A stretch of 45,151 nucleotides of DNA from Bacteroidales bacterium (GTDB lineage Bacteria > Bacteroidota > Bacteroidia > Bacteroidales > FEN-979): assembly GCA_017882335.1 (NCBI GenBank), contig JADGPR010000019.1, forward strand, positions 1 through 45,151, read 5' to 3'. Positions 1-8,467 of this stretch are shown piece after piece. The notes under the pieces are model-generated. The model did not search any database and was not told where the DNA came from. It saw only the letters and a list, made by a program, of their open reading frames with translations. The first letter of the stretch is position 1. Every line of letters starts with the position of its first letter. The translations under genes and the position numbers were made by a program.

Positions 1-354
1 TTTAAAGAGCGGTTTAAAGGCAAATTGGAGTTCGACAAAGTGCTGACATTCGATAAAGCAACCGATATATTTTATTCAGGAGTCCATCACGACGAGCAGC
101 AGGTTCTACATCTTCATATCAACGATGAGGAGAAATTTGATGCAGTGAACATAGAACAATACGGGGCACCTGAAGTATTTTTTTGTTCGTCGGATGTATA
201 TGAGATCCATACCAACAAAGCCGGTGAGAAAGAGCTAAGAATTCATGCTGAAAATTGTATGCATTGCAAAACCTGTGACATAAAATCTCCGGACAGAGAA
301 ATAACCTGGGTAGTGCCAAATGGAGGCAATGGTCCGGAATTCCAAAATATGTAA
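1..354 (+). CDS. Electron transfer flavoprotein:quinone oxidoreductase, C-terminal part (gene runs off the left edge)
   Basis: The frame is open from base 1, so this is the 3' end of a longer gene; the TTG at 25 is not a real start. The visible 117 residues match the end of ETF-QO: a first cysteine in FFCSSDVYE, then CMHCKTC about 25 residues later, then a tail rich in Gly and Pro ending NGPEFQNM. In the family these four cysteines bind the 4Fe-4S cluster that takes electrons from reduced ETF and passes them through FAD to membrane quinone. The fused ETF gene begins 20 bases downstream on the same strand, so donor and acceptor are probably co-transcribed. The FAD and quinone-binding parts lie outside the window. 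Confidence 0.9.
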   Translation, partial: FKERFKGKLEFDKVLTFDKATDIFYSGVHHDEQQVLHLHINDEEKFDAVNIEQYGAPEVFFCSSDVYEIHTNKAGEKELRIHAENCMHCKTCDIKSPDREITWVVPNGGNGPEFQNM

Positions 355-374
355 CAATTTAAGATTGTAAAATA

Positions 375-2321
375 ATGGCGTTAACGATAATAAGTTTAAT
401 AAAACAAGTTCCACTTCCCAGCGAAATGAGAATGGGTGAAGACGGGCTGATGGAGAGAACAAAAGCAAAATCAATCATTAATAATGATTGTCAGTTTGGC
501 CTGGAAGCCGGATTGCAACTCAGGAAACAACATCCGGAATCAAGGCTGATCGTTTGTTCGATGGGTCCGGCTTCGTTTGAGGCTTCTCTCAGGACAGCTA
601 TTTCAATGGGTTATGACGAAGCATACCTGTTATCAGATCGTAAACTTGGTGGTAGCGACACGTATGCCACAGGCCTCGCGATTTCAACTATGCTTAAGCA
701 CCTGGGTTTCACTAAAGATTCTAAAGAACCTTTTATTATTTTAGCCGGCCGTCAAACCAGTGATGGCGATACCGCACACGTTCCTTCACAGGTAGCCGAA
801 TGTATCGGAATTCCCCAGGCTACTTTTGTTGAGAGTGTAAAAGCTGACGGCACTGGCAAAGTAATTGCGAAAAGGATTATTGAAGGCGGATATCAAATGA
901 TGAAATTACCCATGCCGTGTGTAATTTCATTAACCCCAACCGGAATTCCGCCCCGTAAACCCTCCTTAAGTGGAGCAATTAAAGCTCGCAACCTTCATAT
1001 TACGACTTTTGGAATTGATGATATTGGTTTAGGCACCGAGAAAATCGGGATTAATGGCTCACCAACCATTGTAGTAAAAGTTGTGAATATGATAAGTGAA
1101 CGTCCGCCTGTAACTATGTCACAAGGTCACAATGAGGCTGCTCTGGTAGAAAGTTTAATAGCTAATATTAAAAAAGGCGGAAATGTTCTGGAAAAGAAGG
1201 AGAAAGTGGCTCAAAAAGAAATTGAGCGTCCCGATTTTCCGGAAAAAGACTCCCGGAATGGAGCAAAAGGAATTCTCACCTGGGCCGAGGTAACAAACGG
1301 TAAGATCTCCCGGCCATCACTTGAATTGTTAACACCGGCCAGGAACCTGGCCAATCAGTTAGGGAACGACACCAGGATTATGACATTAATCATAGGAAAA
1401 AATGTTCGCTCTTTGGCTCAGACGCTGATTGAACATGGTTCAGACGAGGTTATTGTGGTTGAAGATGATAAACTTGAAGAATACCTGGTTCTTCCCTTCT
1501 CATCAATCTTTGCACAGGTCATCAAAGAAAGAAAACCGGAAATTGCTCTTTTTGCTGCAACCACCTCCGGACGCGAATTAGCTCCCAGAATTGGAATGAA
1601 AACCAATAGTGGAGTGACAGCAGATTGTACCGGACTTGATATCGGAGAGTACGTTGACAAAAAAGAAAAAGTGATTTATACACCCATTCTTGAATCACGA
1701 CGGCCAACTTATGGCGAAAGCAAACTTGCCACTATTCTCGGTTTTGTTTGTCCGCAAATTTCAACAGCCCGGGCCGGTACATTTGAAGTTCCCAAACGGG
1801 TGAATGGAAGACAAGGTATTGTTTCCAGTTTCAACCCGGTTTTAACAGATAAAGACTTTGTTGTTGAAATTATGAAAACAGTAAGAGGTGAAGGCGGTTT
1901 GCAAAATCTTTTCGAGGCCAATATAATCATTTCAGGCGGCAGAGGTACCACAAACGATAATTTAGGTCTGGTAAAAACGCTTGCTGAAGCCTTACTAAGC
2001 CAGGGTATAAATGCTGAATGGGCAAGCAGCCGTCCGGTAGTTGACGAAGGTGTTGCCGAGTATGCAAGACAAGTCGGACAAACCGGTAAAACCATTCGTC
2101 CTAAAGTATATATTGCCATTGGTATATCCGGAGCGATTCAGCATATTGCCGGGATGAAAGAATCTGAAAAAATTATTGCCATAGACCACAATCCCAAAGC
2201 AAACATTTTTCATCATGCCGATTTCGGAATTGTGGGTGAATACCAGGACATTTTACCGGAATTGATCGAACGAATAAAAGCCGGATTTACATTCGGAATT
2301 GAACCTAAAAAGAAATTATAA
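375..2321 (+). CDS. Fused electron transfer flavoprotein, EtfB-EtfA in one chain
   Basis: This 648-residue protein carries both ETF subunits, normally two genes of about 260 and 320 residues. Residues 1 to about 265 are the beta subunit, with a typical nucleotide-binding stretch around GRQTSDGDTAHVP. A charged Lys/Glu linker (about 265-300) follows. The rest is the alpha subunit, ending in its FAD-binding domain: SGGRGTT, SRPVVDEG, VGQTGK, GISGAIQH, AIDHNPKANIF. ETF collects electrons from acyl-CoA and related dehydrogenases and hands them to ETF-QO, whose gene ends 20 bases upstream. The reading frame is intact across the join, so the fusion looks real, not a sequencing artefact. Whether this ETF is of the plain or the electron-bifurcating kind cannot be told from motifs alone. 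Confidence 0.92.
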   Translation: MALTIISLIKQVPLPSEMRMGEDGLMERTKAKSIINNDCQFGLEAGLQLRKQHPESRLIVCSMGPASFEASLRTAISMGYDEAYLLSDRKLGGSDTYATGLAISTMLKHLGFTKDSKEPFIILAGRQTSDGDTAHVPSQVAECIGIPQATFVESVKADGTGKVIAKRIIEGGYQMMKLPMPCVISLTPTGIPPRKPSLSGAIKARNLHITTFGIDDIGLGTEKIGINGSPTIVVKVVNMISERPPVTMSQGHNEAALVESLIANIKKGGNVLEKKEKVAQKEIERPDFPEKDSRNGAKGILTWAEVTNGKISRPSLELLTPARNLANQLGNDTRIMTLIIGKNVRSLAQTLIEHGSDEVIVVEDDKLEEYLVLPFSSIFAQVIKERKPEIALFAATTSGRELAPRIGMKTNSGVTADCTGLDIGEYVDKKEKVIYTPILESRRPTYGESKLATILGFVCPQISTARAGTFEVPKRVNGRQGIVSSFNPVLTDKDFVVEIMKTVRGEGGLQNLFEANIIISGGRGTTNDNLGLVKTLAEALLSQGINAEWASSRPVVDEGVAEYARQVGQTGKTIRPKVYIAIGISGAIQHIAGMKESEKIIAIDHNPKANIFHHADFGIVGEYQDILPELIERIKAGFTFGIEPKKKL

Positions 2322-2473
2322 TTTCCGTTAAGGATTAACCAGATAGTTTCTCTTTTTTGAGGATTGGTATCTTTCAAATGAAACGAGCCCATGATTCCAT
2401 ATAGTTCCTTTCATGTCGTAAATTATAAAATCAAGGATATGCCTGATGATACTGAAGTAGGAATAACCATTGA

Positions 2474-3292
2474 ATAAAGAAAAACCGCGATCTTGCCTGG
2501 GTTCGGGGTAAAGGGAAAGCCAATGTGGCTACCGGTGAAAAACCGGATCCTTCAATGAAATTCAGGATGCTCTGCAACCACGTCAGCGGGATCTTTGATT
2601 ATACGGAGACCCCCACGTTCCAGGTTGGTTTAATAACAGATCCTTACAGGGTCTGGACCAGCCAGGAGTTCATCGATATGGTAAAGAGTGAACCTTTTTA
2701 TTTTCCTCCCGGAACCAATTTCAAATATTCGAATACAAACACCATCATAGCCGGAAAGATCATCGAGCAGATTACAGGAAACCTGGTTAAAATGGAGATT
2801 CAGCAACGGATACTTACACCGCTTCACCTGGCCAATACGATCTATCCCTCCAACCCTGACATGCCGGTTCCTTATGTTCATGGCTACGACTGGATATGGG
2901 ACAGCGACACCACCCACTTCCCCGATGTGGCAGAGGCCTATGACCCCTCGATTGGCGGGGCGGCCGGCGCCATGGTGGCCGATGTTTATGACCTCAGGAC
3001 CTGGGTTGAAAACCTGTATAAAGGCACCTTGCTGACACCGGCAACCCAGGCCCTGCGGCTCACGGTGGTTCCGGCGCCGGGCGAAGATTGCGAAGAGTAT
3101 GGGCTGGGCATCATGCATAAGATCAATCCCCCGATGTGGGGACACACTGGGACCATCCCGGGATATAAAAACTGGGCAGGGTATTGCCCGTCGCAAAATG
3201 TTACGATTGTTATCAGTTACAATTCGACCGAGTCCAAACCAATGATTCTGGCAAGCAGGTTGATGAATATATACCTGCAGGCGGTAAAGTAA
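2474..3292 (+). pseudogene. Serine beta-lactamase-like / D-Ala-D-Ala carboxypeptidase-family hydrolase, broken
   Basis: The readable frame starts just after a stop at 2471 and begins mid-domain (NRDLAWVRGKGKANVATGEK). It runs to DPSMKFR and then jumps straight to MLCNHVSGIFDYTE. In family members (Streptomyces R61 type) the stretch between these two points holds the SxxK catalytic motif and about 40 residues; here it is gone, with the frame kept. The later motifs remain: YSN in FKYSNTNTIIAG and HTG in WGHTGTIPGY. The signal peptide and N-terminus are also missing. Without the nucleophilic serine it cannot be an active acyl-enzyme hydrolase, so I call it a pseudogene. It sits in a decay zone next to an ATPase remnant. 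A GTG at 2525 could start a shorter ORF, but the product would still lack the active site. Confidence 0.8.
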
Positions 3293-4052
3293 TAGTACCA
3301 GATTAGTCATTCTATATCTTCAGCTAGCCTATGGCTTCGTTTAGCCTGGCAAGCTTCACTCTTCATTGTTCCCTCTTCATTGTTCCAATTGGCGCGTGTC
3401 CGCCAAAGGCGGATAAATCTGTGACGTATGCCGAATTACTGACCCTCCAGTTGGCGCGCGTCTGTTAACTGTTGGAATAATATTCCTTTCCCTGGCATTA
3501 TGCATCGGCAGATGAAGCTACCCAGCCTCTTTGGTTACAGCAACAATGGGATACGATCAGACTTAAGGCAGGTTTCGCCGGGTCAAAGGAAACTTTGCTG
3601 GTAATCGATGAAATTCAGAAAATTCCGGATTGGAGCAACCGGATAAAAATACAGTGGGATAAAGACAGCTTTTTTCCTCTCCTCCGGCGTGCAAAATGGC
3701 GTGCAAAAAGGTGTCATTTATTATCTGTTATATTATATAAAGATGATTTTCAGCTATATAAAATATAATAAAATTACGGGAAACCGTAATTATTGTTTAC
3801 GGATATTGGCAATTGACAACACATCTTGTATATTGTATATTTACTTTCGAAAATATAACATATAAGATCTGATCCAAAACTCCAAAACCTGTTGAATTTT
3901 ATTTTTTTAATAACAAATCGGGTATCTAAAAAAGGAAAAAAACAGCTGAGGATCAAATAAATAAACAGGAGTACCCTGAAAATCCTTGAAAAACAGGGCG
4001 CGGCAACCGAAAAGCGAATGAGTAGGTAAACACAATAAATACAAAAATTGAT
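3293..4052. other. Intergenic decay zone
   Basis: This 760-base stretch has no intact gene. It holds the ATPase remnant (3481-3666), a small hairpin TCCGCC-AAA-GGCGGA at 3399-3413, and two imperfect copies of a phrase built on TTGGCGCG (near 3389 and 3452). A hairpin AATTACGG-GAAA-CCGTAATT lies at 3772-3791. The last 250 bases are very AT-rich and lead to the 735-aa gene at 4053; TACTTTCG at 3842-3849 resembles the -7 element TAnnTTTG, but I find no convincing -33 element at the right distance. Confidence 0.6.
3481..3666 (+). pseudogene. Remnant of an AAA ATPase of the DUF4143 type
   Basis: About 60 codons are readable. They include WLQQQWDTIRLKAG and then LLVIDEIQKIPDWSNRIK followed by QWDKD. 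This matches the Walker B region (hhhIDEIQK) of the ATPases that carry a C-terminal DUF4143 domain. The P-loop, the rest of the ATPase domain and DUF4143 are absent, a stop lies directly upstream, and the frame drifts into unrelated sequence after 3666. It is a relic, not a gene. Its position next to the truncated hydrolase suggests that 2474-3790 is a region of repeated insertion and loss. Confidence 0.7.
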
Positions 4053-6260
4053 ATGGCAAAAATAAAAGAAAAAGAAAAGGGTGTACTTGTAACAATTAAG
4101 GTACAGGATTCAAAGTTTAAATCATCCGAAAATCTCCATGCATTTGTCGTTGACTCAAATGGTAAAATTGTAGAAACGGTTCAATTTAAGGGGCTTGAAG
4201 CAATCCTCAAATCAAGGAAAGAAATGCTTCAGGGAGCTGCAAAAATTTACATTGCACAGGGTATTCCTAAAGAATTTAAGAATAAAGCAAATGAACGAAT
4301 GTTATTAAAAGGTGGTGCTTATAATTTAGTTAAAAATTTTTCCGGAAATATCCTTAATGTGCAAAGCCTTCCGATTGGAATTCTTAATCCATGGTTCTGG
4401 AATAATTGCTTAATCACCGGACATGTAAACAAGGAATTTTACATAGACGGCGCATGGAAAAATTTGCCTTTATGCAATATGAGGGTTCATATTTGTGAAG
4501 TAGAAACCGAGCTGGTATGGCCTTATATACCCATTTATTACCGGCGCATACCAGACTGGGTAATAAATGAAATCAGTCAGAAAATTAAGAATATCGGCAC
4601 GGTGGTTCCACCCATTCCCGGGCCTGGACCTGATCCCGGACCTTTATCAGGCGCACAAATCAAAAGGAACCTATTATTAAATGATCTTCCCCGGACAAAA
4701 TCATTTTCTGCAGATGTTCAACTGAATAAATCAGATCTCTTACCTGATCATATATTTCAGGCAATGACAAGTAACAATCTGAATTCAGTGCGTAAAGCAC
4801 TTGCTGATTATCATGATCTGTTATATCCATATTTATGTATGTGGCCTGTTTACTGGCCCTGGATCTATACTTACGATGAGGAAACAATTGTTTATACCGA
4901 TTGTGACGGGCATTTTGAAATGTGGGAAAATACGCTCACCGAAGATGGTCCCCTCAATATTTATATCTGGGTAGAAGCCTGCATCAATGGTATATGGGTT
5001 ACTGTTTATAAACCTGCCCTTCCATGCAACACCTGGTGGGATTATGCCTGCAATACCGACATAAATATCCAGGTAACAGACACCAGGGTGGGTCCGTGCG
5101 ATTGTGGTACAATTGGACCTGCTGATGCAGTATGGTTCCGTTCCATAGGCTGGTCTGCTTCGGCCTTACATATAGAGCAGGATATCGCCAGCACGATTCC
5201 GTTGCAGGGAGCTATTTTAAAGAATGGCGGATGCACTGATATAATTGACGGGCAGAAAATCAGCCCCTTTGGAAGCGGGTTGACATTAAAGCTTTTCTGC
5301 GGCGCAAATATCTTTAATGCCGGAGTTACTCATTACCGCTGGAAAAAAACGATGGTGACCGATGCCAATCAAAACCCGGTTGCAGGAAGTCCTTCCATCA
5401 TTCCTGGGAATGTTTCCCGTCCGTATCTTGTTAAACTGTCTGCTACTCATTATGAAACTCATTATGTTTTATTAGGAGCTGAAGGAACCGGCTCCGATAT
5501 TGCCTATCGTATTCCTCATCATGATGTAACAGTTGAACCAAATCTCCAGGATCCTGCTGATTATGGCCGGAGCCCCGAATGGACAAATATGTTTTTCGAC
5601 AGTGCTAACATAGATACCAATTCACTGACAGATGGCATTTACAAATTTGAGCTTGAATTGCTGAAACAACAGGCCAATGGCAGCTTTACGTTGATCCGTG
5701 TTGCAAAAGAAACATTCCAGGTTTCCGAGTATGGTACTATAGGAAATAACCAGGATGCTCCTGATGGATATTTAAATATTTATTCAGGAAACCATGCATT
5801 GGCTGATTCTTATAAAATGAATGTTCGCATTGATAATGCAACTTGTGTCGCTGACATTCATGATGCTGTTTTAAATGAAACACTTGCTCCATCCGGACCA
5901 TGCGGATTTATTATTTATAGTAATACCGGGCAACATGTTCATATCAGTTTCGAAGCTTCACACCCGCGGAACTTTGCCACTTTCTCTTTCGGGATCGTGA
6001 AAGGAAATAATACACAACCTACGGGGATTAATCCGTCCGGCTATGTAATATCCTCCGTTGGCGGATTTACTTTGTCTGGAGTCGTATTTAATGACGATTT
6101 TACAGTGTTGGAATTGTTAAATGGTTGTATTAACCAGGCAGCATTTTCAGAAAACCTGAATGTATGGTGTCTTGCAACAGACGGCACTTACCGGCTTAGT
6201 TCTGTTGAATCTAAATATTACAAATATGATGTGAATGCCTTTGCATTAAGTAACACTTGA
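4053..6260 (+). CDS. Large beta-rich protein of unknown function
   Basis: The 735-residue product is not recognised with certainty. There is no signal peptide or membrane segment. The first ~95 residues look beta-rich; a second section (about 125-185) contains ITGHV, LPLCNMRVHICEVE and IPDWVINEI, which recalls transthyretin- or carboxypeptidase-regulatory-like beta domains. A proline/glycine linker follows (PPIPGPGPDPGP). The middle (about 255-365) is rich in Trp, Tyr and Cys, with TDCDGHFEMWENT resembling the TDxxGxF signature of such domains and a Cys cluster GPCDCG. The C-terminal half is again beta-rich. A strong terminator follows the stop. The start is the first ATG after stops; no Shine-Dalgarno is expected in this phylum. 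It may be a structural or surface-associated multidomain protein; that is inference. Confidence 0.7.
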   Translation: MAKIKEKEKGVLVTIKVQDSKFKSSENLHAFVVDSNGKIVETVQFKGLEAILKSRKEMLQGAAKIYIAQGIPKEFKNKANERMLLKGGAYNLVKNFSGNILNVQSLPIGILNPWFWNNCLITGHVNKEFYIDGAWKNLPLCNMRVHICEVETELVWPYIPIYYRRIPDWVINEISQKIKNIGTVVPPIPGPGPDPGPLSGAQIKRNLLLNDLPRTKSFSADVQLNKSDLLPDHIFQAMTSNNLNSVRKALADYHDLLYPYLCMWPVYWPWIYTYDEETIVYTDCDGHFEMWENTLTEDGPLNIYIWVEACINGIWVTVYKPALPCNTWWDYACNTDINIQVTDTRVGPCDCGTIGPADAVWFRSIGWSASALHIEQDIASTIPLQGAILKNGGCTDIIDGQKISPFGSGLTLKLFCGANIFNAGVTHYRWKKTMVTDANQNPVAGSPSIIPGNVSRPYLVKLSATHYETHYVLLGAEGTGSDIAYRIPHHDVTVEPNLQDPADYGRSPEWTNMFFDSANIDTNSLTDGIYKFELELLKQQANGSFTLIRVAKETFQVSEYGTIGNNQDAPDGYLNIYSGNHALADSYKMNVRIDNATCVADIHDAVLNETLAPSGPCGFIIYSNTGQHVHISFEASHPRNFATFSFGIVKGNNTQPTGINPSGYVISSVGGFTLSGVVFNDDFTVLELLNGCINQAAFSENLNVWCLATDGTYRLSSVESKYYKYDVNAFALSNT

Positions 6261-6274
6261 TTTTGGGATAATTA

Positions 6275-6312
6275 ACAGCCGTCGGTATCAATTATACCGA
6301 CGGCTGTTTTTA
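6275..6312 (+). terminator. Rho-independent terminator after the 735-aa gene
   Basis: A perfect 14-bp stem, ACAGCCGTCGGTAT (6275-6288) with ATACCGACGGCTGT (6294-6307), encloses a 5-base loop and is followed by a T-run. It lies 14 bases after the stop codon and should end the 4053-6260 transcript, isolating it from the next gene. Confidence 0.9.
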
Positions 6313-6684
6313 TTATGTAATACCGTATTACGTGGACAAAACGCTCTGATTGACCAGCCTCCGCCGATTTGTCTTGACCACCATATTTATAATATCTCCA
6401 ATTGTTTTAGAGAAGGAATTATGAATCGGCGTGAACTGGTCAGCTTGCCCAGCGTATCCATCTCACTAATAAAGACAGAGTTCCATCAATATTGATCTCC
6501 TTTCCTTTGAGCAAAAATTTATACTTATTTTATTCAATAACGAAATAAATCATTAAGACATGATTACTATTTGATTAAAATGTTTTATATTTGTTACTGA
6601 TATAGATTCAGTTTATTTTAATAAGAAGTGTTGTATATGTGTGAAAATATTTTTTAATAATCTGATTTTAAAAAAATACCCATT
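6313..6684. other. Intergenic stretch without a recognisable gene
   Basis: No credible ORF is seen. The second half is AT-rich. TATATTTG at 6586-6593 fits the -7 element TAnnTTTG of Bacteroidota promoters, but no TTTG lies the usual ~20 bases upstream, so a promoter for the gene at 6685 is only possible. Confidence 0.4.
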
Positions 6685-7890
6685 ATGCTAACCAGGAAAA
6701 AAAACGGATCGCAACCCGATAGTATTCGATTGCTTAAAATGGCAGAGTCTTTTAAATTGATGATGAGCCTTCATTATACATTTTGGCTGGCTGTGACAAC
6801 CGGTTTAGCAGGAATTATTGGATACACCCTTAGCCTTAAAAACATTGGTTGGAACCTGATGTTTCTCCTCCTTCTGCTTGCCTTAGCATCTTTTATTTCG
6901 GGTTTCTTCCTGGGATTTCTTTTTGGAATACCCAAAAGGACCGATGAAAAAGATTCCGCTTATCACCTCAGTAATAATCTAACCGACATTTCCGATTGGC
7001 TTACAAAAATTATAATAGGACTTGGCCTAGTGGAAATAAAAGCGATTCCTGACGCATTATATTCAATAGGCGTATTTGTTCAGAGTTCAACGCAAGCAGA
7101 TAATTCTGTTAAAGTGTTTTCGGTTTGCTGCGTTCTCTATTTCAGTATTTTTGGGTTATATTTCGGTTATAACTACATGCGGTTGTTTTTATCCTTTCAA
7201 TACAAGATTGCTGATGACAAGTTATTAGCCCAGCAACAACTTAATGAAAAAGCTAAAATCCTGGATAAGACAATATTAGATCCCGAACATTTGGATGAAT
7301 CAGCAAAACAGAATCTGGCTGAGTACAATCTTTTGTTGAAGAAGAATAAAACCGAGCAGGAGTATACCTTTGATGATTGGTTTTATAAAGGAATGAATGC
7401 ATTTAATGACCATCAGTACAACAATTCGATCGCCTTCATGGAAAAGGCTCTTGCACTGGATGATAAATCGAAAAAAGCTGCTGATGCTTATCTGAATATA
7501 GGAGCATCCAATTCCAGACTTAACAATCCGGGACTTTCCCTTGAAATAAATAATAAACTGTTGCAGAATTTCCCCAACTATGATAAGATCTATTTAGTTT
7601 ATTTTAATACCGGGACGGCTTTAATGAAGCAAAAGAAGAATGATGAAGCTCTTGCGTTCTTTAATAAAGCGATAGATAAAAATCCTTCTTTCCCCTTTGC
7701 GTACTATAACAAAGCTTGCATTTATTCACTTCTGAAACAGAAGGATCTGATGATCAAAAGCTTGCAAAACGCAATAAAGATCGATGATAATCTAAGGAGC
7801 AGGGCATCAAATGACCCGGATTTTGCAGAGTATTCAGCGGATGAAGACTTTATTAGTTTAATAAAAGAGGAGAAAAAGGAATTGGGATAA
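6685..7890 (+). CDS. Membrane protein with C-terminal tetratricopeptide repeats
   Basis: The 401-residue protein has hydrophobic segments at about 30-52, 57-82, 105-128 and 142-166, then a coiled stretch and a soluble C-terminal half (about 235-385) with TPR-like helical pairs such as FYKGMNAFNDHQYNNSIAFMEKAL and FNTGTALMKQKKNDEALAFFNKAI. The segment GFLFGIPKR, followed by NNLTDISDWLTKIIIGLGLVE, is a signature I associate with a widespread, poorly characterised membrane family; I do not know its function. TPRs usually mediate protein contacts, so this may be a membrane scaffold for a partner encoded nearby. It lies between the 735-aa gene, from which it is separated by a terminator, and a cluster of small genes. 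Confidence 0.8.
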   Translation: MLTRKKNGSQPDSIRLLKMAESFKLMMSLHYTFWLAVTTGLAGIIGYTLSLKNIGWNLMFLLLLLALASFISGFFLGFLFGIPKRTDEKDSAYHLSNNLTDISDWLTKIIIGLGLVEIKAIPDALYSIGVFVQSSTQADNSVKVFSVCCVLYFSIFGLYFGYNYMRLFLSFQYKIADDKLLAQQQLNEKAKILDKTILDPEHLDESAKQNLAEYNLLLKKNKTEQEYTFDDWFYKGMNAFNDHQYNNSIAFMEKALALDDKSKKAADAYLNIGASNSRLNNPGLSLEINNKLLQNFPNYDKIYLVYFNTGTALMKQKKNDEALAFFNKAIDKNPSFPFAYYNKACIYSLLKQKDLMIKSLQNAIKIDDNLRSRASNDPDFAEYSADEDFISLIKEEKKELG

Positions 7891-8012
7891 GAAGGATTAA
7901 GGGTCTTTAAGGTTTAGGAGATATCACTGCCTTTACTTGTCCATAATACCATGGATATTTGTTAATATTACCCAAGAAAATTTGAGGTTTTATTGTGGAT
8001 TTTTTTTATACG

Positions 8013-8126
8013 ATGGGGAAAATATCAAATGACCAGGGAGTACCCCCGATCCTGACAGCCATCGTTTCAGCAGCAATCGGTGCTTTGGCCGGCCTCCTGG
8101 CCCTGGCTCCAAAAAAAACAACTTAA
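8013..8126 (+). CDS. Putative 37-residue single-span membrane peptide
   Basis: An ATG at 8013 opens a 37-codon frame ending at TAA (8124-8126). The product has a short polar start (MGKISNDQG), a continuous hydrophobic segment of about 22 residues rich in Ala, Leu, Ile and Gly (PPILTAIVSAAIGALAGLLALA), and a basic end (PKKTT). This is the layout of a small membrane peptide. The next gene starts 25 bases downstream on the same strand, so the two are probably co-transcribed. It is too short for many gene callers. The role is unknown; holin-like, toxin-like and structural roles are all possible. Confidence is limited because short ORFs with such composition can arise by chance. Confidence 0.5.
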   Translation: MGKISNDQGVPPILTAIVSAAIGALAGLLALAPKKTT

Positions 8127-8151
8127 TATTTAAACATTTAATTCAAAGATC

Positions 8152-8463
8152 ATGGCAAAAATCATCTTTACCTCGAAAGTAAAAGGGGAGATTACCACCG
8201 TTTATGCTTCTGCAAACGGGGAACCCTTAGCACCAAAAATATCCAGTGGTGTGTATTCCATTGATTATACGGGTAACCTTCCGGCAGGAACAGTCCTACA
8301 GGTTATTTATAAATTAGTGGGAATGAATGGAACAGACTATTCCATAGAATATAAATGTTCAGCAGATGGCGTACAAAAGTCTGACCCCGTAAACGTTTCG
8401 CCCGTCAATGGAACTATTAAAACAGGGGACAACATTATTGTAATGTTAAACATTAAACTTTAA
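8152..8463 (+). CDS. Small beta-rich protein of unknown function
   Basis: This 103-residue product is not recognised. It alternates short hydrophobic and polar stretches, as in an all-beta single domain, with one Cys (YKCSADG) and no signal peptide or membrane segment. Its start MAKI resembles that of the 735-aa protein upstream, though I see no further similarity. The outer-membrane-type gene begins 4 bases after its stop, so the two are surely translated from one message. A small partner of the membrane protein is a reasonable guess, not a demonstrated fact. Confidence 0.7.
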   Translation: MAKIIFTSKVKGEITTVYASANGEPLAPKISSGVYSIDYTGNLPAGTVLQVIYKLVGMNGTDYSIEYKCSADGVQKSDPVNVSPVNGTIKTGDNIIVMLNIKL

Positions 8464-8467
8464 AACC

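Noticed and set aside
2322-2473. Possible small gene or upstream part of the broken hydrolase
   Set aside because: All frames are interrupted by stops within 20-25 codons and no signal peptide is seen; nothing can be supported.
2630-3310. 226-aa minus-strand ORF opposite the broken hydrolase
   Set aside because: It is a shadow; the plus frame holds the recognisable family motifs.
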